Shown: positions 1 to 6,475 of the stretch, piece by piece
Layout: every line of letters starts with the position of its first letter
Numbering within the stretch: position 1 is the first letter of the stretch
DNA from: Pseudopelobacter sp964542535
GTDB taxonomy: Bacteria; Desulfobacterota; Desulfuromonadia; Geobacterales; Pseudopelobacteraceae
DNA: 64,000 nucleotides
Assembly: GCA_964542535.1 (NCBI GenBank)
Contig: CAZIUE010000009.1
Span: 1 to 64,000 of the forward strand
Reading direction: 5' to 3'
Position numbers and translations under genes: made by a program
The notes under the pieces: generated by a model
The model's database searches: none
Told to the model about the DNA's origin: nothing
Seen by the model: only the letters and a program-made list of their open reading frames with translations

Positions 1-16
1 TGTCAAACTTTGTGAG

Positions 17-36
17 TCCCCCGGCAAAGCCGGGGG
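17..36. repeat. GC-rich perfect hairpin abutting the broken hsdS end
   Basis: Five C's and GG, a short AAA-type loop and the mirrored arm form a strong palindrome lying directly after the premature stop of hsdS (stop at 38-40). The coincidence of the hairpin with the break suggests the end of an inserted element, for example the subterminal hairpin of an IS200/IS605-type element or a REP-like unit. The element itself lies outside the window, so its identity is inference. It could also simply act as a transcription terminator, although no T-run follows on the minus strand. Confidence 0.4.
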
Positions 37-37
37 T

Positions 38-583
38 TTACCTAAGAGAAATTACATGTGCATGGTTATTAACCCAATATTTGCCGTGAGCCATGAAGGC
101 TATTGGCGTGCTTCTGTTAATCAGATTTGCGCCATCTTCGCCAATTAAAAGCAGGCTTTTGTCGAAAATGAAGTCATTTACTTTGTCAATGACCCCAGAC
201 GCGCCATAGTAGTCATATTCACCTTTGATTTGTCCTCGGTCTTCTTTTGAAACAGGAACTCTCTCTCCGTCACGATTAATAGTGATCTCCCCAAACCTCA
301 CCCACTCCCACCCCTGCGGCAGCTCATAGGGTACTTCCTCCGGCTTGATGGGTGGCAGGTTCTTTTCTTTCCTTCGCGTCTTCGCGCCTTCGCGTGAGGC
401 CCTCTCTTTTTCAATCTCCCGAAGCAGTTCACTCGCAGGCGGGTCGTTCGGGTCCTGCTCAACCAGCTTGCCCTGCATGGCGAGGGTCAGGATCAGCTCG
501 CGGAGCTTCTTTATCCCGTCGGGCGCGGCAAAGGCGGTGTCGAAGTGTTGTTCCAGCAGATTGCGGGTGGCCTGCTTATTCAT
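38..583 (-). pseudogene. hsdS: type I restriction specificity subunit HsdS, truncated
   Basis: HsdS normally carries two target-recognition domains separated by helical linkers and gives a type I enzyme its DNA specificity. Only about 181 residues remain here against roughly 400 or more in the family. The N-terminal helix, a charged linker (residues ~60-80), the LPQGWEWV entry to the first target-recognition domain, and that domain up to its VNNHAHVI motif are visible. The frame then stops right beside a GC-rich hairpin. The chosen ATG (583) overlaps the end of the rhuM-like gene by 8 nt. An ATG at 610 is also in frame but would give a longer overlap. The charged linker is encoded by a repeat-like sequence (371-398) related to the intergenic elements at 3118 and 5821. 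Without a second domain the subunit is probably inactive unless a complementing hsdS piece lies elsewhere. Confidence 0.85.
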
Positions 584-1634
584 CGCCTTCCCCCGGTTTC
601 TGAATCGCATCGATCTGTTTCAGCATCCGGTCGAAATCGCTCTCAAACAGCCGGTCCTGGACGATGCGGTATTTCTCAAACTCGCTTTCTGCATGGGCTT
701 TGGCGATCTCCGCCGTGACCTTGCCCGCATCCTGCAAAATTTCACGATCGGTGGCCGCGATGAAGCGGTTCAGACGAACCTCCCAATCCTGCATGGTCAT
801 CGGCATCTTGCGCAGGGCCATATCCTCGGCCACATCAAGGTAGGCGTTCACCAGCCGGGCCAGTTGCGCCATTTCGTCTTCCGTCAAGTAGTTCTTGGCC
901 ACGCTGACATCGAACTTCTGGATTTTCCCTTGCGGTGCATCCTTCCAAGTGGTCAGCCCCATGTGCTGCTTCTCGGCATCGGCGCGGTTGACGATAAGCT
1001 CCGCCGCGGTCTGGCCGTGGATGGCCCAATGGAGCTTGTTCTGCACGGTGGCGAAAAAGCGCTTGGTGGCCTGGGCGGTGACGTCGTAGTCGATGGCCGT
1101 GGCGTAGATGTCGGTGATCTTCTGGTAGAACTTGCGCTCGGAGAGGCGGATCTCCCGGATGCGCTGCAACTGTTCCTCAAAGTACTGTTCCGTCAGGATG
1201 GAGCCGCCGCTTTTGATGCGCTCGTCATCCATGACATAGGCCTTGATGGTGTACTCGTCAATGATGGTGGTGGCCCACTTGCGAAACTGCACGGCGCGCT
1301 CGGAGTTGACCTTATATCCCACGGCGATAATGGCGGGGAGCTTGTAGTGCTTGGTGTTGTAGTTTTTGCCGTCGGCGGCAGTTATCCGAAAATTTCGGAT
1401 AACTGAATCTTCCTGCAGCTCACTGTCGCTGAAGATCTTTTTCAGGTGGTAGTTGATGGTGCGCACATCCACGTCGTAGAGCGTAGCCATCATCTTCTGG
1501 GTCAGCCAGATGCTCTCGTCGGCATACACGACTTCTACGCCACCACTGCCGCTGGCCGCGACAAAGGTGAGATATTCTGCCGCAGAGGAACGAACGATAG
1601 AGACTTCCTTGCCAGACTTTTTCTTCCTGCTCAT
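576..1634 (-). CDS. RhuM-family protein in restriction operon
   Basis: This 352-residue protein matches the RhuM (virulence_RhuM) family. An N-terminal part resembles phage-type DNA-binding/antirepressor modules (residues ~20-150: WLTQKMMATLYDVDVRTINYHLKKIF, then a segment with KHYKLPAIIAVGYKVNS). A helical C-terminal half follows with an AQLARLVNAYLDVAEDMA segment. RhuM proteins are found scattered in pathogenicity islands and inside type I restriction loci, and their biochemical role is not established. Here the gene is translationally coupled to hsdM (ATGA overlap at 1631-1634) and overlaps hsdS, so it is made with the methyltransferase. A regulatory, fitness or toxin-like role in the locus is inference. 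Confidence 0.88.
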   Translation of the reverse strand: MSRKKKSGKEVSIVRSSAAEYLTFVAASGSGGVEVVYADESIWLTQKMMATLYDVDVRTINYHLKKIFSDSELQEDSVIRNFRITAADGKNYNTKHYKLPAIIAVGYKVNSERAVQFRKWATTIIDEYTIKAYVMDDERIKSGGSILTEQYFEEQLQRIREIRLSERKFYQKITDIYATAIDYDVTAQATKRFFATVQNKLHWAIHGQTAAELIVNRADAEKQHMGLTTWKDAPQGKIQKFDVSVAKNYLTEDEMAQLARLVNAYLDVAEDMALRKMPMTMQDWEVRLNRFIAATDREILQDAGKVTAEIAKAHAESEFEKYRIVQDRLFESDFDRMLKQIDAIQKPGEGDE

Positions 1635-3097
1635 GCCTTGCCCCCCAGACAGGCCATCAACTCGGCTTTCAAGGCGGCCTGCGCCGCTTCGAGCTGGTGA
1701 ACGATCTGCTGGTATTCGGCCATCAACTCTTCCGGGTCACGGTGGTTGATCTCCACCTCGTGGGGGTTTTTACAGTCCAGGTTGTAATTGCGCTCGGCGA
1801 GCTCTTTGGCCGAGACCTTCCAGGCCTGCTCGGTGGTCTTGCGCCCGCGCCGGGACTCTCCCCCCCACCAGCCCTTTTCCAGGTCGAATTCGCCAATGGT
1901 CAACGGCTTGGAGCGGGAGTAGGACTTGTACCCCTCCGGATAGGGATGCTCGAAGAACCAGACATCTTTCGTCGGGCCGCCTTTCTCGAAAAAGAGGATG
2001 TTGGTGGCGATGCTGGTGTAGGGGCTGAACACCCCCTTGGGCAGGCGCACGATGGTGTGCAGGTTGAACTCCTCCAGCAGCTCGCGCTTGAGGGTGGTCT
2101 TGGTGCCTTCGCCGAAGAGGAAGCCGTCGGGCAGCACCACGGCCGCCTTGCCGGTGTCGTGTTTCAAAAGGTGCATGATCAGCGCCATGAAGAGGTCGGC
2201 GGTCTCGCGGGTCTGGTACTTGCGCGGGAAGTTGTTCTCGATGCCGTCCTCTTCCATGCCGCCGAAGGGGGGATTGGTGACGATCAGGTCCACCCGGTCA
2301 CGGGGGCCGTAATCCTTGAGCGGCCGGCTCAGGGTGTTGTCGTGGCGGATGTTGGTAGGCACGTCGATGCCGTGCAGCATCATGTTGGTCATGGCCAGCA
2401 TGTGCGGCAGCGGCTTCTTCTCCACGCCGTGAAGACACTCCTGCAGGCGCGTGCGGTCGTCGTTGTTCTTCACCTGCCTGCCCAGATGCTCGATGGCACA
2501 GGTAAGAAAGCCGCCAGTGCCGCAGGCCGGGTCGAGGACGGTCTGACCGAGTTGGGGGTCGAGCATGTCGACCATGAAGCGGGTGACGGCGCGGGGGGTG
2601 TAGTACTCGCCCGCGTTACCGGCCGATTGCAGGTCAGAAAGGATCTTCTCGTAGATGTCGTTGAACAGGTGACGGTCGCCGGATTTGTTGAAGTCCACAT
2701 CTTCTTCGATGGTGTTGATCACCTGACGCAGCAGGGTACCGGACTTCATGTAGTTGTAGGCGTCCTCGAACACCGAGCCGACCACCTTGCCATGGGGCGA
2801 GACACCGGCAGCGGTGGCCAGTTTCTTGAGCGCCGGGAACAGGTCGTTGTTGACGAAGTCGATCAGCTCCTCGCCGGTCATCCCCTCGGGGTTCTTGGCC
2901 CAGCTGGACCAGCGGAAGCGGCTGGGCAGCGGCGATTTGTAACCGGCTACGGTGAGCTGCCACTCCTGCTCTTTGTCGTCGAAAATCTTCAGGAAGATCA
3001 GCCAGACCATCTGGCTGATGCGCTGGGCATCGCCGTCAACGCCCACATCCTTGCGCATGATGTCCTGGATGGCTTTGATCAGGGTGGTTAGGGACAT
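1631..3097 (-). CDS. hsdM: type I restriction-modification methyltransferase HsdM
   Basis: This 488-residue N6-adenine DNA methyltransferase has an N-terminal helical HsdM_N region (residues ~1-130). It is followed by a class I SAM-dependent domain with the SAM-binding motif DPACGTGGFL (about residue 190) and the catalytic TNPPFGG motif (about residue 275). It would form an M2S complex that methylates the site selected by HsdS. Length is normal for the family and the frame is intact. It is followed by the RhuM-like gene with a 4-nt overlap and preceded by hsdR across a 145-nt gap that is mostly a repeat element. With HsdS broken the methyltransferase is likely without a specificity partner in this locus. 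Confidence 0.95.
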   Translation of the reverse strand: MSLTTLIKAIQDIMRKDVGVDGDAQRISQMVWLIFLKIFDDKEQEWQLTVAGYKSPLPSRFRWSSWAKNPEGMTGEELIDFVNNDLFPALKKLATAAGVSPHGKVVGSVFEDAYNYMKSGTLLRQVINTIEEDVDFNKSGDRHLFNDIYEKILSDLQSAGNAGEYYTPRAVTRFMVDMLDPQLGQTVLDPACGTGGFLTCAIEHLGRQVKNNDDRTRLQECLHGVEKKPLPHMLAMTNMMLHGIDVPTNIRHDNTLSRPLKDYGPRDRVDLIVTNPPFGGMEEDGIENNFPRKYQTRETADLFMALIMHLLKHDTGKAAVVLPDGFLFGEGTKTTLKRELLEEFNLHTIVRLPKGVFSPYTSIATNILFFEKGGPTKDVWFFEHPYPEGYKSYSRSKPLTIGEFDLEKGWWGGESRRGRKTTEQAWKVSAKELAERNYNLDCKNPHEVEINHRDPEELMAEYQQIVHQLEAAQAALKAELMACLGGKA

Positions 3098-3117
3098 GAT
3101 TTGATTCCTTTATCGGT

Positions 3118-3229
3118 TCACACGAAGGCACGAAGTCCTGTTTGAATCAAGTCAAGTTGAGGCCCAAGATTCCCCTCTTCTGGAGGGGTGGCGCGAAGCG
3201 CCGGGGTGGTTCTTCGTGTCTTCGTGTGA
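3118..3229. repeat. 112-bp element with 18-bp terminal inverted repeats between hsdR and hsdM
   Basis: The two ends (3118-3135 and 3212-3229) are inverted copies differing at one of 18 positions, made of CACGAAG-type repeats. The interior holds two further hairpins (CCCCTC/GAGGGG at ~3172-3188 and GGCGC/GCGCC at 3190-3202). It fills nearly the whole gap between hsdR and hsdM. It has no coding capacity and fits a MITE or other miniature repeat. The same end motif recurs at 5821-5949 and, as one half only, inside hsdS at 371-398. Confidence 0.7.
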
Positions 3230-3242
3230 GTCCATGGTTTGA

Positions 3243-5624
3243 TCAGGCATACAAAGCCTCCTCCAATTCATGCACGGCCTGCTGGTACTGATCCAGTCCG
3301 CCGAAGGCACGGATGATCTCCAGTGGTGTACCGAATTCGGTAAAGGGGGCAATGGTAAGGATCTGCGTCTCTTCGATATGTGTCACACCCTCGTCGGCGT
3401 ATTTATCCAGCAACGCCTCCAGCACCCGGCAGGCCTGCTCACTGTATCGGGTGAAGTAGTTACGCTTCTTCACCTGGTCGGCCCGCTCCGTGCGGGTGAG
3501 AGGCGGCATATCCCAGGCGACATGGCAGATCAGGTCGAACGGGTCAAACGCCTTGCCGGATTGCTTTCCAACCTCATCGGCGAGGGCATCGAAGAACACC
3601 CCCTGTTCCGACAACTCCTCGATGATAACCTGCTTCTTTTCGGCGCTGCCCCAGCGACGGAGAAAATCGTCGAGAGATGCATATTCCCTGGCCAAAGCCT
3701 TGCGGGTGTAGTCCCTGAGGGATTCGGTGATCAGGCGGCCAGAGGCATCGAAATACTGGACCCGCTCGGCGGCAACCCTGACATCCACATTGTCCACCAC
3801 ATAACGGCGGACGCCGGAACGTTCCTCTTCCGGCCCGGGTTCGGCGACGCCGCTCCATTCCCGTCCTTCTCCCGCTTCCGCATAGGTGACGCCATCTCCC
3901 CGCTCGTCTTCGGCGGGAACATCCGGCGGCACCGGTGAACCATCCCCCTCGGGCTCGTAGATCTGCACCGGGTCACCGTCGAAATCGGGATCGGCGAAAA
4001 GCTCGGTGGCCTTCTTGAAGTCGATGATGGTGAAGTAGTACTTGCCGTAATCCTCGTTGATGCGGGTGCCGCGCCCGATGATCTGCTTGAATTCGGTCAT
4101 GGACTGGATGCGCTGATCGAGCACGATCAGCTTGCAGGTCTGCGCATCCACACCGGTGGTCATCAGCTTGGAGGTGGTGGCGATGACAGGATAGGTGCTC
4201 TCCGGGAAGATAAAATTGTCCAGCTCGGCTTTGCCTTCCTCGTTGTCGCCGGTGATGCGCATGACGTACCTGCTGTTCTGCGCCACCAGGTCGCCGTTTT
4301 CATTGACCAGCGCCTGACGCATGCGCTCGGCATGATCGATGTTTTCACAGAAGACGATGGTTTTGTCAAAGCGGCCGGTCTGCTTGAGGAATTCGCTGAT
4401 CTTCTTCGCCACCAGCCGGGTGCGCCGCTCCAGCACCAGGGTCCTGTCGAAATCTTTCTGATTGTAGATGCGGTCTTCGATCTCGTTTCCATGCTTGTCG
4501 AGCATCCCCTTGTCCGGCCGCCACCCGGTCACATCCCTGTCCAGATCGATACGCACGACCTTGTAGGGAGCCAGAAAACCGTCATTAATCCCCTGGCGGA
4601 GGGAGTAGGTGTAGACGGGATCGCCGAAATAGTCGATGTTGGAGACCTCCCTGGTCTCCTTGGGTGTGGCGGTCATACCGATCTGGGTAGCGGACGAGAA
4701 GTATTCCAGGATCTCGCGCCAGGCGGAATCGGCGGCGGCGCTGCCGCGATGGCATTCGTCGATGACGATGAGATCGAAGAAATCGGGACTGAACTGTTTG
4801 TAGATGTTTTTCTCTTCTTCCGTGCCGGTAACCGCCTGATAGAGCGAAAGATAGATCTCGTAGGACTTGTTGGCCTGGCGTTTCTGGATCTTGGTCATGG
4901 CCGAGCCAAACGGCTTGAAGTCGTTGGTCATGGTCTGATCCACCAGGATATTGCGGTCGGCCAGAAACAGGATGCGTTTTTTCGCCTTGGACTTCCACAG
5001 CCGCCAGATGATCTGAAAGGCGGTAAAGGTCTTGCCGGTGCCGGTGGCCATGACCAGCAGGATGCGGTTCTGACCACGAGCAATTGCCTCGATGGTTTTG
5101 TTAATGGCCAGTAGCTGATAATAGCGCGGGCTTTTATCGCTTCCGTCACTGTAGTAATCCTGGGTGACAAGGGCAGCTTGCAGGGCGGTCAGACCACGGT
5201 GCTTCGCCCACAACTGCCACAGGGTTTCAGCAGAGGGAAACTCGTGAAGCGCAAGCTCCCGCTCGACGATGCCGTCCGGCGCGATCTTGTTGTGAAACAG
5301 GAACCCATCGCCGTTGGAGCTGAACACGAACGGAACATGCAGCATATCGGCGTAACCAAGCGCCTGCTGCATACCACCGCCGACGGTGTGGTTGTTGTCC
5401 TTGGCTTCGATAATGGCGATGGGAATATTCGGTTTGTAGAAAAGGACATAATCGGCGCGCTTGTTTTTGGCCCGGGTATGCAGCCTGCCTCGAACGATGA
5501 TACGCCCACGGGTCAAAGGGTATTCCTCTCTGACCTGGGTAGCGACATCCCAGCCCGCCTGCTCCAGGGCAGGCGTAATGAATTTGGTGCAGATATCGCG
5601 CTCGGAAAGATCGTGCTTGTGCAT
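3243..5624 (-). CDS. hsdR: type I restriction endonuclease subunit HsdR (EcoEI-like)
   Basis: This 793-residue restriction/translocation subunit is read from the ATG at 5624, which has a G-rich ribosome site 7 nt upstream; a GTG at 5645 is also in frame. The N-terminal endonuclease core has the PD-(D/E)xK pattern (RADYVLFY ... IIEAKD, residues ~60-75). Next comes an SF2 helicase motor with Walker A MATGTGKT (about residue 192), DECH box, TATP, and motif VI QIIGRGTRI (about residue 505). A C-terminal helical part should bind the methyltransferase. The frame is intact. It is first in the operon hsdR-hsdM-rhuM-hsdS. Cleavage activity would require a working HsdS, which this locus lacks. Confidence 0.95.
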   Translation of the reverse strand: MHKHDLSERDICTKFITPALEQAGWDVATQVREEYPLTRGRIIVRGRLHTRAKNKRADYVLFYKPNIPIAIIEAKDNNHTVGGGMQQALGYADMLHVPFVFSSNGDGFLFHNKIAPDGIVERELALHEFPSAETLWQLWAKHRGLTALQAALVTQDYYSDGSDKSPRYYQLLAINKTIEAIARGQNRILLVMATGTGKTFTAFQIIWRLWKSKAKKRILFLADRNILVDQTMTNDFKPFGSAMTKIQKRQANKSYEIYLSLYQAVTGTEEEKNIYKQFSPDFFDLIVIDECHRGSAAADSAWREILEYFSSATQIGMTATPKETREVSNIDYFGDPVYTYSLRQGINDGFLAPYKVVRIDLDRDVTGWRPDKGMLDKHGNEIEDRIYNQKDFDRTLVLERRTRLVAKKISEFLKQTGRFDKTIVFCENIDHAERMRQALVNENGDLVAQNSRYVMRITGDNEEGKAELDNFIFPESTYPVIATTSKLMTTGVDAQTCKLIVLDQRIQSMTEFKQIIGRGTRINEDYGKYYFTIIDFKKATELFADPDFDGDPVQIYEPEGDGSPVPPDVPAEDERGDGVTYAEAGEGREWSGVAEPGPEEERSGVRRYVVDNVDVRVAAERVQYFDASGRLITESLRDYTRKALAREYASLDDFLRRWGSAEKKQVIIEELSEQGVFFDALADEVGKQSGKAFDPFDLICHVAWDMPPLTRTERADQVKKRNYFTRYSEQACRVLEALLDKYADEGVTHIEETQILTIAPFTEFGTPLEIIRAFGGLDQYQQAVHELEEALYA

Positions 5625-5645
5625 TGGACAGCCCCCCATCGTCAC

Positions 5646-6086
5646 GTAAGCAGCCAGAGCCGGTCAAACCGCCATGCTCCATCCGCCGTTTCCGGCGCAA
5701 ACGCAAGAGCCGCCCGTCAACATCCTGCTGACACGGGCGGCTCTTGAAACCCCACTATCTATTTCCCGGCGCTTGCACTCCGTCAGCCACCACTCCATAC
5801 CACCAAAAACGGCAATCCATCTCACGCAAAGACGCGAAGAAGCAAAGAAATCAAACAGTTGTCAAATAATTGCATCTTGCCGCACAGCTGATTCAGCTGT
5901 TTTTGTCTATCCATCCGTTTTTCTTCGCGAACTTCGTGACTTCGCGTGAACAACCGCATTATTCAGGTAACAGCAATAAAATTGCACAATTTTACTACGC
6001 CCTTTCATTCCCGGAGTCAACGGGAAAGGCTTCCGGTACGGGATGCAAACAGATCTCTTCACGCGCCGACCCCGGTCACTCGGACG
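5646..6086. other. intergenic region with repeats, no gene seen
   Basis: The stretch upstream of hsdR holds two structures. The first is a perfect 14-bp stem hairpin (5704-5717 with 5733-5746) with no T-run. The second is a MITE-like pair of inverted ends (5821-5850 and 5917-5949), described separately. I see no convincing reading frame; the open frame running through here on the plus strand is only an upstream extension of the radical-SAM gene. The hsdR promoter should lie here but I cannot pinpoint it. Confidence 0.5.
5821..5949. repeat. MITE-like element with CTCACGCAAAGACGCGAAG-type inverted ends
   Basis: The left end (5821-5850) and right end (5917-5949) are imperfect inverted copies built from the repeated word CGCGAAG. 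The interior is AT-richer and holds a small ACAGCTG/CAGCTGT hairpin (5884-5900). The ends resemble those of the element between hsdR and hsdM, with CGCGAAG in place of CACGAAG, so both are probably members of one dispersed family. Confidence 0.55.
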
Positions 6087-6122
6087 AAAAAAAGGAGCTG
6101 CGAAATGAATCGCAACCCCTTA
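6087..6122 (-). terminator. intrinsic terminator downstream of tRNA-Leu
   Basis: On the minus strand, starting 8 nt after the tRNA CCA end, AAGGGGTTGCGA pairs imperfectly with TCGCAGCTCCTT around a 6-nt loop, followed by a run of T's. This is a classical rho-independent terminator for the tRNA transcript. Confidence 0.75.
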
Positions 6123-6129
6123 TTTTTTG

Positions 6130-6216
6130 TGGTGCCGAAGACTGGACTCGAACCAGCACACCCTTGCGAGCACAAGAACCTGAATCTTGCGTGTCTACCA
6201 ATTCCACCACTTCGGC
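6130..6216 (-). tRNA. tRNA-Leu (anticodon CAG)
   Basis: Read on the minus strand, this 87-nt gene has a 7-bp acceptor stem (GCCGAAG with CTTCGGC) and a D arm with GGTAGACAC. Its anticodon stem CAAGA/TCTTG encloses the loop TTCAGGT, giving anticodon CAG. It also has a long class II variable arm, a T arm with GGTTCGAGTCC and an encoded CCA end. The long variable arm and the CAG anticodon identify it as leucine-accepting. It stands alone, followed by its own terminator, and lies just upstream of a divergently read radical-SAM gene. Confidence 0.97.
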
Positions 6217-6475
6217 GCTATGGAGACAGTCTTATAGCACCAGCCCGCACCGAATGCAAGAAAAAAAATCAGGCATTTCCCTTGCCATGGAAGCACATGA
6301 TTTGATACAGTCCGAAACCTCCCGATCTGGTTATACCGGCATCGCTCCTACGGTGCCCCGACGCCGCGGAACACGCGCGCCTGGCAGTTTTTTACCGCCA
6401 GGCAGCCTGGCCGCGGCGCTCCGCGGTTCTCTCCGCGCTCCATGGAAATCCAACGCAAGGAACACCCGCCAGACG

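Noticed and set aside
1697..3091. 464-codon plus-strand open frame opposite hsdM
   Set aside because: Compositional shadow of hsdM, with no motif and a low-complexity His/Val/Gly-rich translation.
5870..6475. Upstream extension of the radical-SAM reading frame
   Set aside because: It runs antisense over the tRNA-Leu gene, has no family resemblance, and the conserved protein start lies at 6476.
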